Below, piece after piece: positions 35,412 to 43,459 of a DNA stretch of 64,000 nucleotides. Under the pieces are notes generated by a model. It was not told the DNA's origin. It did not search any database and worked only from the letters and a program-made list of their open reading frames with translations. The DNA is taken from positions 21,483 through 85,482 of the forward strand of contig QQVO01000033.1 of assembly GCA_003388505.1 (NCBI GenBank). The letters are read 5' to 3'. The position numbers were made by a program, and so were the translations under genes. Position 1 is the stretch's first letter; each line of letters begins with the position of its first letter. Source of the stretch: Planctomycetota bacterium (GTDB lineage: Bacteria; Planctomycetota; Planctomycetia; Planctomycetales; Planctomycetaceae).

Positions 35412-37805
35412 ATGATCGCGGTTCGCAGCCATCCCCAGACCACGACGCAAGGGCGACGTCCACGACGCGCGCTCAGTTTGTTTGTTGGGCTCATCACGTC
35501 GCTGGGGATCACGGCCGGCGACTCACCGGTCGTCGCGGACGATGCTGCGCAGGCGGCCGGCGAATCCGCGGAACTGTTTGAGCGGCATGTCCGCCCGCTG
35601 CTGATCGACCATTGTGCGGAATGCCATTCCGCCGAGGACTTGCAGGAAGGGGAACTGGCGCTCGACGCTTCCGCTGGCCTCAAGGAGGGGGGAAGCCGGG
35701 GGCCGCTGTTTGTAGCCGGCAAGCCGGACGAAAGCTTGTTGCTCCGGGTGCTGCGTTACGAGGACGAGGACCTCCAGATGCCGCCCTCCGGCAAGCTGGA
35801 CGACGCACCGATCGCCCGGGTCGAGGAGTGGATCCGCAGCGGGGCGGTCGTGCCGGAATACGGCGCGGGAACGATCCGCAAGGAAGACGAAATCGACTTC
35901 GCCGCCGCCCGTGAGTTCTGGTCGTTTCAGCCGCTCGATCCACAGCCTGCGCCGATCGTCGAGGGCGACGACTGGTCGCGGGAACCAATCGACCGGTTTG
36001 TCTTCCAGAGACTTGCGGAGGAACAACTGACGCCGAGTCCCGAGGCGTCTCGCCCTACGTTGATCCGGCGCGCCACCTTCGACCTGATCGGTCTCCCGCC
36101 GACTCCCGACGAAATCGAACGGTTTGTCAGCGACGAATCCCCCGACGCGTACGAGCGCCTGATTGATCGTCTGCTGGCCTCTCCGCATTACGGCGAGCGG
36201 TGGGCCCGGCACTGGCTCGACGTCGCCCGCTACACGGACCAGACGCCGGAATGGCTCTCCTCAACAGACCGCGCCTGGCTCTACCGCGACTGGGTCGCCC
36301 GCGCGTTGAACGAAGACCTGCCGTACGACCGGTTCGTGACATTGCAACTTGCCGCCGACATGACGGGCGATGCACAGCCGGAGGATCTGGCGGCGCTCGG
36401 ATTCCTCGGGCTGAGCCCGACCTACTGGAAGGAACTGAAGCTCGCCCCGGATGTCATCATGACGGTGGTGGCCGAGGAGTGGGACGAACGCGTCGACGCC
36501 GTCAGCCGGTCGTTCCTCGGTCTCACCGTCTCCTGCGCCCGCTGTCATGACCACAAATTCGACCCGGTGTCGATGGAGGACTATTACGCGCTGGCGGGCG
36601 TGTTCGCCAGCACCCAGTTGACCGACCAGCCGCTGCTCCCCTCGGCCGAAGCGGATGTCGTCCGCACGGCCCGCAAACAGGTGGCCGACCTCGAAGCGCA
36701 ACTTGCGAAGATCGAGGACAAGGAATCTGAAGCAGCGAAGACGATCACGGCTCAAATCGAGTCGATCCAGCGCGAGACGCCGCACTACGATGCGCCCTGG
36801 GTGCACGCGGTCGAAGAGGCGAGCCTGTATGTCCTGCCCGATGGAACGGATGCGACGCGGCTGGAGACGCGGCCGAACGAACCGCGCGATCTGCCGCTCT
36901 TCCGCAGAGGGAATCCGAGCAATCCCGGGGAGGTCGTTCCCCGCAGATTCCTGGAAGTGTTGGCCGCCAGCGACGCACACGCTTTCAAAGAGGGCAGCGG
37001 CCGTCTCGAACTCGCCGAATCGATCCTCAGCGACGCACAACCGCTGGCCGCACGGGTGATCGTCAACCGCGTCTGGCGGCATCACTTCGGACGCGGCATC
37101 GTGAGCACGCCCAGCAACTTCGGCACGCAGGGGAGCCGGCCGACGCATCCGGAACTGCTCGACGACCTCGCCGCCCGCTTTGTCGCTGCCGGCTGGTCGC
37201 TGAAGTGGCTGCACCGGGAGATCATGCTTTCCGCCGCGTACCGGCAGTCGAGCGCGCATCGATCCGACGCAGGAGACATCGACCCGGACAACCACCTTCT
37301 GTGGCGGATGAACAGGCGTCGTCTGGAGATCGAACCGTGGCGCGACGCGATGCTGGCCACCGCCGGAAACCTGGACGAACGTCTTGGCGGGCCATCGTCG
37401 AGCCTGGCGGACGCCGCCAACGTCCGCCGCACGCTGTACGGCACCATCGGACGGCAGGAAATGGACGACATGCTGCGGCTGTACGACTTCCCACAACCGG
37501 ACGCGCACAGTCCCGGCCGAGAACCGACCACAACGCCCCTGCAGCAACTCTTTGTGCTCAACAGTGATTTTCTTTACAGGCAGTCGGAAACCCTGCTGTC
37601 ACGGCTCGAAACCGACTTCCCCGACGCCTCGGACGAAGAGAAAATCAACGCCTGTTACCGGCTGCTGTTCGGCCGACCGGCCGGCCAGGAAGAGACGCAG
37701 CTTGCCCTGAAGTTCCTTGCGGCAGGCGGAGCCGACCCTCGTGAGCAGTGGCGGGCCTATGTGCATTCCCTGTACGGCTTGAACGAGTTTCTGTTCGTTG
37801 ACTGA
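35412..37805 (+). CDS. DUF1549/DUF1553 protein with N-terminal cytochrome c-like domain (PSCyt1)
   Basis: Exported protein of 797 residues; signal region around 20-45 (LSLFVGLITSLGITAG). Residues 60-145 are a planctomycete cytochrome c-like domain with the heme motif CAECH and the distal LQMPPSG. DUF1549 (about 180-390) has RRATFDLIGLPPTPDEI, GERWARHWLDVARY and the motif CARCHDHKFDP. DUF1553 (about 500-770) has RVIVNRVWRHHFGRGIV, THPELLDDLA, SAAYRQSS and LLFGRPAG. These planctomycete proteins are thought to form extracytoplasmic complexes in glycan degradation, but the biochemistry is unsettled. ATG 35412 has no strong ribosome binding site; upstream frame to 35145 runs over repeats and is rejected. 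It ends 7 bases before the DUF1501 gene, the usual partner. Confidence 0.9.
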   Translation: MIAVRSHPQTTTQGRRPRRALSLFVGLITSLGITAGDSPVVADDAAQAAGESAELFERHVRPLLIDHCAECHSAEDLQEGELALDASAGLKEGGSRGPLFVAGKPDESLLLRVLRYEDEDLQMPPSGKLDDAPIARVEEWIRSGAVVPEYGAGTIRKEDEIDFAAAREFWSFQPLDPQPAPIVEGDDWSREPIDRFVFQRLAEEQLTPSPEASRPTLIRRATFDLIGLPPTPDEIERFVSDESPDAYERLIDRLLASPHYGERWARHWLDVARYTDQTPEWLSSTDRAWLYRDWVARALNEDLPYDRFVTLQLAADMTGDAQPEDLAALGFLGLSPTYWKELKLAPDVIMTVVAEEWDERVDAVSRSFLGLTVSCARCHDHKFDPVSMEDYYALAGVFASTQLTDQPLLPSAEADVVRTARKQVADLEAQLAKIEDKESEAAKTITAQIESIQRETPHYDAPWVHAVEEASLYVLPDGTDATRLETRPNEPRDLPLFRRGNPSNPGEVVPRRFLEVLAASDAHAFKEGSGRLELAESILSDAQPLAARVIVNRVWRHHFGRGIVSTPSNFGTQGSRPTHPELLDDLAARFVAAGWSLKWLHREIMLSAAYRQSSAHRSDAGDIDPDNHLLWRMNRRRLEIEPWRDAMLATAGNLDERLGGPSSSLADAANVRRTLYGTIGRQEMDDMLRLYDFPQPDAHSPGREPTTTPLQQLFVLNSDFLYRQSETLLSRLETDFPDASDEEKINACYRLLFGRPAGQEETQLALKFLAAGGADPREQWRAYVHSLYGLNEFLFVD

Positions 37806-37812
37806 CGGACCT

Positions 37813-39213
37813 ATGAAGACATCTTGTGACTCCAGCCCGCTGTTCGACTCCGCAAGTCTCATCTCGCGGCGGCGGATGGTCAATTCGTTAGGCGGGGGAT
37901 TCGGCGCCCTGGGGCTGGCCGGCTTGCTGGGCGACACGGCTCAAGCGGATGCCGGCCGAGCGGCTCATTTTCAACCGCGCGCAAAACGGATCATCCATCT
38001 GTTCATGAACGGCGGCCCCTTTCAGGGCGATCTGTTCGACCCCAAGCCGCTCACCGCCAAATATGCCGGCCAGCGCCCGGACGCAGTCAATCTTCGCACC
38101 GAACGCCCCACCGCCGGGCTGCTCCCCTCGCCGTACAAGTTCACAAACAGCGGCGAGAGCGGCGTGCCCGTCAGCGAACTGCTCCCGCGCTTTGCGCAGG
38201 TGATCGACGACGTCTGCGTCCTCCGGTCGGTTTACACCGACAACCCCAATCACGGACCCGCGCTGCTGTTGATGAACAACGGCACGATCATCCCCACGCG
38301 GCCCAGCATGGGCTCGTGGCTCTCTTACGGACTCGGCACGGAGAACCAGGATCTGCCCGGTTACGTCGTCCTCTGCCCCGGCCGGCCGGTCCGGTTTTCG
38401 ATCCTCTGGACCAGCGCCTTCCTGCCGGGTGAGCACCAGGGCACATACATCAACCATTCGCAGATCGCTCCCGACAAGCTGATTCCCTATCTGCACAGCG
38501 ACCAGAGCGCGAGCGACCTGCAGGTCCGACAACTCGAACTGATGCGCCGCCTCGACCGCGCCCACCAGGAGCAGCGGGGCGGCGACCCGCAACTCGAAGC
38601 CCGCATTCGCGCGATGGAGACCGCCTTCCGCATGCAGTCTTCCGCCACCGAGGCGTTCGACATCTCGGCCGAACCCGAGTCGGTCCGGGAAGCGTACGGA
38701 AACACCCATTTCAGCAACGGCTGCCTCCTGGCGCGGCGCCTCGCCGAGCGCGACGTGCGGTTCATCCAGGTCTATTACGGCAACGGCCAGCCGTGGGACA
38801 CCCACAACGACCACAGCAAGCAGGTCGTCCCGCTCTGCGAGGACGTCGACCGGGCCATGTCCGCGCTCCTGGTCGACCTCAAGCAGCGCGGCCTGCTCGA
38901 CGACACGCTCGTTGTCTGGGGCGGAGAATTCGGCCGCACGCCCACCTCAGAGAACGGCGACGGGCGCGACCACAACCACTACGGCTTCTCGATGTGGATG
39001 GCCGGCGGCGGCGTCAAGGGCGGCATGACCTACGGCGAAACCGACGACTTCGGCTTCCGCGCCGTCCAGGACCGCGTCCACATCCACGACCTGCACGCCA
39101 CCATCCTCCACCTGATGGGCCTCGACCACGAACGCCTCACCTACCGCTACGCCGGCCGCGACTTCCGGCTGACGGACGTCGAAGGGCGGGTGATTAAAGA
39201 GATTCTGGCCTGA
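37813..39213 (+). CDS. DUF1501 Tat-exported protein
   Basis: Protein of 466 residues with an N-terminal twin-arginine-like signal (SRRRMVNSLGGG, hydrophobic to about 45). The DUF1501 core has IIHLFMNGGPFQGDLFDPK, ELLPRFAQVIDD, GTYINHSQI, SFRMQSS-like AFRMQSSATEAFD, YGNTHFSNGCLLARRLAE, VYYGNGQPWDTHNDH, and VVWGGEFGRTPTSENGDGRDHN. The fold belongs to the alkaline phosphatase superfamily, and the conserved His/Asp of WDTHND and GRDHN may bind metal. It follows the DUF1549/DUF1553 gene by 7 bases, the standard pair in planctomycetes, and probably acts in the same complex. The frame opens at TTG 37798, but ATG 37813 is preferred. Confidence 0.92.
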   Translation: MKTSCDSSPLFDSASLISRRRMVNSLGGGFGALGLAGLLGDTAQADAGRAAHFQPRAKRIIHLFMNGGPFQGDLFDPKPLTAKYAGQRPDAVNLRTERPTAGLLPSPYKFTNSGESGVPVSELLPRFAQVIDDVCVLRSVYTDNPNHGPALLLMNNGTIIPTRPSMGSWLSYGLGTENQDLPGYVVLCPGRPVRFSILWTSAFLPGEHQGTYINHSQIAPDKLIPYLHSDQSASDLQVRQLELMRRLDRAHQEQRGGDPQLEARIRAMETAFRMQSSATEAFDISAEPESVREAYGNTHFSNGCLLARRLAERDVRFIQVYYGNGQPWDTHNDHSKQVVPLCEDVDRAMSALLVDLKQRGLLDDTLVVWGGEFGRTPTSENGDGRDHNHYGFSMWMAGGGVKGGMTYGETDDFGFRAVQDRVHIHDLHATILHLMGLDHERLTYRYAGRDFRLTDVEGRVIKEILA

Positions 39214-39283
39214 TCGCGGACAAGCGTCGTTCCCGTAGAGCACGCTGCCAGCGTGCTCCCCTTCGGCGACAGCCACCACCCTG

Positions 39284-39313
39284 GGAGTGCGGCGACCCGT
39301 CGCCGCTTTGGGA
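39284..39313. repeat. Left arm of a 30-bp inverted repeat
   Basis: Begins GGAGTGCGGCGACCCGTCGC. It is the reverse complement of 39671-39700 in 29 of 30 positions, and each arm contains its own palindrome (GCGGCGACCCGTCGCCGC). Confidence 0.8.
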
Positions 39314-39332
39314 TGATACGAGTCTGATCGCG

Positions 39333-39439
39333 TTATCGCGCTTTGCAGATCAGTGCTGGCGATCTGTCTCGCGGATTCTCGTCCTCGACAGTCCAGACAC
39401 CGCTCGACGCGGACATATGATAGAGCAATTTGCTCTAAC
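39333..39439. repeat. 107-bp dispersed repeat, copy C
   Basis: Aligns gap-free to 10513-10619 with few differences and to 17089-17195 with more. The terminal hairpin TAGAGCA-ATT-TGCTCTA lies at 39421-39437. This copy is intergenic, between a plus-strand gene end and a minus-strand gene end. Confidence 0.8.
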
Positions 39440-39670
39440 CCGGATTATTCGTAGCGCACGCTGCCAGCGTGCGTCACCGTTGACTTGGCGTCGGCGTGTA
39501 ATGCGTTCGAAAAGCGCGGCGCTTTGGGCAACTTCTCGATAACCTGCTGTTTGGCAAACGCTTATAGTGAACCGGGCCCTCGTCATGAATAATCCGGGCT
39601 AACCGGGTTGAATGGTTCCCTTCAGCAGTCGTTTCGGTTCATGACGGGACCGCGGGCTGCGCTGTGATCG

Positions 39671-39700
39671 TCCGAAAGCGGCGACGGGTCGCCGCACTCC
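39671..39700. repeat. Right arm of a 30-bp inverted repeat
   Basis: Ends in GGGTCGCCGCACTCC. It pairs with 39284-39313 with one mismatch in 30 bases, enclosing 357 bases. Confidence 0.8.
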
Positions 39701-39742
39701 GAAGGGTGAAAGTCGCACGCAGCCTGCGTGCGCTCGGGGCCG

Positions 39743-40588
39743 CTACGCCCCTGCCACGCGGGACTTCATAAACGACAGCGCCTCTGTCGCCAGGTGCTCT
39801 TCGCTCGGGAACATCTTCCGCCAGATCTTCGTGGCCGCCGCCAGATCGGGCAGCGCCAGTCCGAAGGCTTCGACCACCATCCAGCCGTCGTAGTTGACTT
39901 CCTTGAGGGCCTTGAACGTCGCATCCCAGTTAACCCCCCCTTCCCCCGGAGTGGACCGGTCGTTCTCTGAGATGTGCACGTGCACCATCTGGTCCGCGCA
40001 GCTCTTGACCGCTCCGGAGATGCACTTCTCCTCGATGTTGGCGTGGAACGTGTCGTACATCATCTTCAGGTGAGAGTGGTCCACCTCGCGGCAGAAGCGG
40101 GCGGTGTCCTCGGCGCAGTTGAGAAAGTAACACTCGAAGCGGTTCAGATACTCGACCACGAGGACGACGTTATTCTGTTGGGCGTGGTCGGCCGCCTTGG
40201 CCAGGGTCTCCTGCCCCCACTTCCATTCGTCTTCCGTGCGGCCCTGGCCGGTGAACTCTCCCAGCGCGGAATGAATCGGCCCGCATAGATGAGTCGCGCC
40301 CGCCGCCGCACAGCAGTCGATTGCTTTCTTCAGCCGCTCCAACCCGGCTTGCCGCTTCGCCGCATCAGAAGAAATCGGATTCTCTTCCGCCGTGCACACC
40401 GTCACAGCGGTCGCGCCGAGCCCCAACTCACTCAATTTACCCCCGATCTTCGAGAAGTTGTCGACATTGAGGTCGAAGATCGGCAACTCGACGCCATCGT
40501 AACCCCATCCCTTGACCTGCTCACACAGCGGGAAGATCGACTCGTCCCCAGCGGTTGTCCACAGGAGCAGGTTCATTCCGTATTTCAT
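39743..40588 (-). CDS. Xylose-isomerase-like TIM barrel, sugar 3-epimerase family
   Basis: TIM-barrel protein of 281 residues of the D-tagatose/D-psicose 3-epimerase and xylose isomerase-like group. Metal ligands are visible: Glu in VVEYLNRFECYFLN (about 145), Asp in MMYDTFHANIEE (about 180), His in MVHVHISENDR (about 204), and Glu in WMVVEAFG (about 242). It probably isomerises or epimerises a ketose. No signal peptide, cytosolic. The ATG overlaps the stop of the upstream AcpH-like gene (ATGA), so the two are translationally coupled. The sugar substrate cannot be decided. Confidence 0.85.
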   Translation of the reverse strand: MKYGMNLLLWTTAGDESIFPLCEQVKGWGYDGVELPIFDLNVDNFSKIGGKLSELGLGATAVTVCTAEENPISSDAAKRQAGLERLKKAIDCCAAAGATHLCGPIHSALGEFTGQGRTEDEWKWGQETLAKAADHAQQNNVVLVVEYLNRFECYFLNCAEDTARFCREVDHSHLKMMYDTFHANIEEKCISGAVKSCADQMVHVHISENDRSTPGEGGVNWDATFKALKEVNYDGWMVVEAFGLALPDLAAATKIWRKMFPSEEHLATEALSFMKSRVAGA

Positions 40589-41340
40589 GGTTGTCGTTCC
40601 CTGCGTCGCGGCCGCTCCGCGCCGGCAGATGATCGGGCGGAGTCGGCCTGTTCGTGTTCGTGCAGAAGTGAATCAGACTGCTGTGGTCCGAACCGGTGCG
40701 GCGGAAGCAGCTCGTCGAGGCTGCCGGTCACCAGTTCAAGACCGCTCTCAAGGACCGGCAAGGCCCTGTCTGAGAGGGGCTGTAGTTTGACCCGCCTCAG
40801 CACCTGATTCAAGCGACCCAACAGCAGCGGGAATTCGAGATAGTCGTACAGGAACCGGACTTCCCGGAACATCTGAATCACGCCGGACAGCCGGTCGGTC
40901 GTATTCCTCGCCGCCCGATTCACCACGCGCTGCACGCGCTCGGGGTCGACGTCTTCCAGCCTCCGATAGTATTCGTCGAGCAACTCCGGCTCCCGGCCGA
41001 TCAGCACGGCGTCGAGCAGCATCTCGGTGACGATATGCCCCAGAAAACCGGTCCGCATGCCGTCGTCGTCGGGAAACGCCTGCTGGAAACGGCGCGTGAG
41101 ACCGGCCGACGCCAGCACAAAGGCCCGCGTCGAGTGGAACCACTCGTCATCGTGGAAGTGCTGCAGGATGCCGCGCGCGATTGCGGCTTCGTCTCTGTCG
41201 CCGTTCTCCAGCACCGGCCGGACCAGTTTCGGCCGAACGCGACACTTGCGATCGGCGACCGACAACCAGTCGGGCACCGCCGTCCCTGCCAGAAACTCCG
41301 GCTGATCGAGAAATCTGAATCCGTGGGTGAAGTAGTTCAC
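40585..41340 (-). CDS. AcpH-like (acyl carrier protein phosphodiesterase-like) protein
   Basis: Protein of 251 residues from GTG 41340 (the frame is open 40 codons further, through the palindrome at 41401). The start NYFTHGFRFL resembles the MNFLAHLHL start of AcpH. AVPDWL matches the GDFV position, GILQHFHDDEWFHSTRAF matches the GxxxHRxIDxxTDxHP motif, and GHIVTEMLLDAVL matches the later helix. AcpH removes phosphopantetheine from acyl carrier protein using a metal. Similarity is by motif spacing only, so the activity is tentative. The C-terminal 30 residues are Arg-rich and variable. It overlaps the epimerase start by four bases, hence one operon. Confidence 0.55.
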   Translation of the reverse strand: MNYFTHGFRFLDQPEFLAGTAVPDWLSVADRKCRVRPKLVRPVLENGDRDEAAIARGILQHFHDDEWFHSTRAFVLASAGLTRRFQQAFPDDDGMRTGFLGHIVTEMLLDAVLIGREPELLDEYYRRLEDVDPERVQRVVNRAARNTTDRLSGVIQMFREVRFLYDYLEFPLLLGRLNQVLRRVKLQPLSDRALPVLESGLELVTGSLDELLPPHRFGPQQSDSLLHEHEQADSARSSAGAERPRRRERQP

Positions 41341-41400
41341 GCCCTCAATCCTAATGCCCTGTGAGGGCTTTGTAGAGCGATGGCGCAAATCGGGCAGACC

Positions 41401-41425
41401 GCACGAAACCCTGCGGGATTCGTGC
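41401..41425. repeat. Interspersed 25-bp palindrome, copy 2
   Basis: Arms GCACGAA and TTCGTGC flank ACCCTGCGGGA. It is one base different from 2145-2169 and here the arms pair perfectly, apart from an internal A-A mismatch. It lies in the gap between the AcpH-like gene and NAD kinase. Confidence 0.6.
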
Positions 41426-41507
41426 TCGCTGGATTTCTGTCCGCAGCGTTTCACCTTCATAGGCCCGGCAGTTCAAATCCACCCACCCGGCACGGTAGAC
41501 TGGGCCC

Positions 41508-42368
41508 ATGGCGAAATCCGATCCCGTCCGCATCGTGGTCCTGGCCCGGCAGAATTCGGCGCGCGTGCAGACGGCGTGCAACGAGCTGGAGACCTTTCTG
41601 CGGGAACGGCCCGCCGTGGAACTGCTGGACGTGATCCGCGACACCGATGACGGGGCGACCGCGCCGCAAGCCGACGTGTGCATTGTGATCGGCGGCGACG
41701 GCGCCATTCTCCGCGCCTGCCGCGAGTACGATCAGCAGCAGATCCCGATTCTGGGCGTCAACCGGGGCCGGCTGGGATTCCTGGCCGACCTGTCGCCGGA
41801 CGAGTTCCGCAATCAGATCGAAGCCATCGAACGCCGTGAATTCCACGTGGTGCACCACCTGATGCTGGACTGCGAACACCAGAGGGCCGGCGGAGAGTCG
41901 CAACGGTTTCTCGTGCTCAACGAAGTCGCAGTGCATGCCGGGGCTTCGCTTTCGATGGTGGACATCGAACTGGAGATCGACGGCGAGCGCGTGACGACTT
42001 ACAGCGGCGACGGGCTCATCATCAGCACGCCGGTCGGCTCGACGGCCCACAACCTTTCGGCGGGCGGCCCGATTCTCAGGCAGGACTTGCAGGCCGTCGT
42101 CATCACGCCGGTCTGCCCCCACACGCTCACCAATCGCCCGCTGGTGGATCATGCCAACTGCAGCTATGTAATGCGCCTGCCCGACGCGCCCGAGGGCGTG
42201 ACCCTGGTGGTCGACGGCCAGATCAAGCTGCCGCTGCAATCGGGAGAGACGATTCACGTCAAACGGGCGGAGGTCACGTTTCAGTTGGCGCGGATTCCCG
42301 GCCACAGTTACTACGCGACGCTGCACCGCAAGCTCGGCTGGGGAGGCCAGCCCCGCTACCAGTACTGA
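41508..42368 (+). CDS. nadK: NAD kinase
   Basis: Enzyme of 286 residues that phosphorylates NAD to NADP with ATP or polyphosphate. The GGDG motif is visible in CIVIGGDGAILRA (about 62-74), followed by VNRGRLGFLADL, LVLNEVAVH (the NE/D motif, about 136-144), SGDGLIISTPVGSTAHNLSAGGPI (170-194 in short pieces) and the C-terminal VVDGQIKLPL. The length agrees with bacterial NadK. ATG 41508 is the first codon of the domain. It is divergent from the AcpH-like gene and precedes the PP2C gene by 67 bases. Confidence 0.93.
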   Translation: MAKSDPVRIVVLARQNSARVQTACNELETFLRERPAVELLDVIRDTDDGATAPQADVCIVIGGDGAILRACREYDQQQIPILGVNRGRLGFLADLSPDEFRNQIEAIERREFHVVHHLMLDCEHQRAGGESQRFLVLNEVAVHAGASLSMVDIELEIDGERVTTYSGDGLIISTPVGSTAHNLSAGGPILRQDLQAVVITPVCPHTLTNRPLVDHANCSYVMRLPDAPEGVTLVVDGQIKLPLQSGETIHVKRAEVTFQLARIPGHSYYATLHRKLGWGGQPRYQY

Positions 42369-42435
42369 CAGAGTCCCTTCACGCCGCCGCTTCGATCGCG
42401 GCTTTCTCCGGATCGGGAAACGCGGGAACCCAGCC

Positions 42436-43335
42436 ATGGTCGACCCCACGCAGGATACGGTCGAGTTTTCGCAGTCGGCCCTGTTCGCCGACTCGTTCTT
42501 CGCTCCCCCCTCGGACCCGACCGAGTTGCGTTTCGGCGCCGTCACGCATGAAGGCAAGGTGAGGTCGAACAACGAAGACCACTTCGCGATTCTCCGGCGG
42601 CGGCGGACGATCGAGATCATCAAATCGAATCTCCAGCCGCACGATCTGTCGACGCCCGACGACCACTCCTATGCGCTGGTCGTCGCCGACGGGATCGGCG
42701 GCGCCCGATTCGGCGAACTCGCCAGCCGGGTCGCGCTCAAGACCATGCTGGAACTGACCTGCCAGGCGACCAGTTGGGTGATGAAACTGACCGACCTCGA
42801 CGCGCAGCAGATTCGCGAGCGCGTCGAGGCCTACCTGCACCGCATCCAGAACACGCTGCTCGACTGCGAACGGGACGATCCGGAACTCTCCGGAATGGGA
42901 ACCACCTGGACCTCGGCGCACATCATTCCTCCGCGGGCGGTGATTGTTCACCTGGGCGACTCGCGGGCCTACCTGATCAGGCAGCGGAGACTGATTCAGA
43001 TCTCTCACGATGAAACGATGGCGCAGGCCCTTGTCGACGCCGGAATGGCGCCGGAGGAGGTTGAAAATCTCGGCCACGTCCTGCTGAACCATCTCGGCGG
43101 CGGCAAGGAGAACGTCACGGCTCAGATTCACGAAGTCGAGTTCGGCCCCGGCGACCAGCTCCTGGTCTGCAGCGACGGCCTGACCGACATGGTTCCTGAA
43201 AGCCGGATCGAACAGGAAGTTCACGCGCACCAGGATCCGCAGTCCGCCTGCGACGCGCTGCTGGCCCTCGCGCTCGAGGCGGGCGGTCGCGACAACGTGA
43301 CGATCGTTCTGGCGTCGGCGTCCGAAGCGAAATAG
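42436..43335 (+). CDS. PP2C-family Ser/Thr protein phosphatase
   Basis: Metal-dependent phosphatase of 299 residues, cytosolic. PP2C motifs are in order: GKVRSNNEDHF (about 40-50, metal-binding Glu/Asp), VVADGIGGARFGE (about 83-95, metal-binding DG), GMGTTWTSA, VIVHLGDSRAYLI (about 168-180), LLVCSDGLTDMVP (about 238-250, catalytic Asp) and GGRDNVTIV (about 285-293, Asp/Asn). All metal ligands are present. It should dephosphorylate substrates of Ser/Thr kinases, for example the type at 4536. The nearest gene is NAD kinase upstream. Confidence 0.92.
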   Translation: MVDPTQDTVEFSQSALFADSFFAPPSDPTELRFGAVTHEGKVRSNNEDHFAILRRRRTIEIIKSNLQPHDLSTPDDHSYALVVADGIGGARFGELASRVALKTMLELTCQATSWVMKLTDLDAQQIRERVEAYLHRIQNTLLDCERDDPELSGMGTTWTSAHIIPPRAVIVHLGDSRAYLIRQRRLIQISHDETMAQALVDAGMAPEEVENLGHVLLNHLGGGKENVTAQIHEVEFGPGDQLLVCSDGLTDMVPESRIEQEVHAHQDPQSACDALLALALEAGGRDNVTIVLASASEAK

Positions 43336-43459
43336 CGAATGGCGAAGTTGTCCCGCTCGACCGCCGCGAGACGTTGCATTTGCCCGCCGGGCCCGATCCG
43401 CTTACGATCGCTGCTCAACGTGTTGCAACCCTCGCGCCCTTTGCCTCGGAGGAACCCCC

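Larger units (their letters stand above)
39214..39742. other. Palindromic repeat island between convergent genes
   Basis: This 529-base region has no gene but is dense in palindromes: a stem-loop at 39238-39258, a 30-bp inverted repeat (39284-39313 and 39671-39700), the 107-bp repeat copy C (39333-39439), a CCCGGATTATTC/GAATAATCCGGG inverted pair (39439-39450 and 39587-39598), and another stem-loop at 39456-39472. The inverted repeats are nested around the 107-bp copy. Confidence 0.7.
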
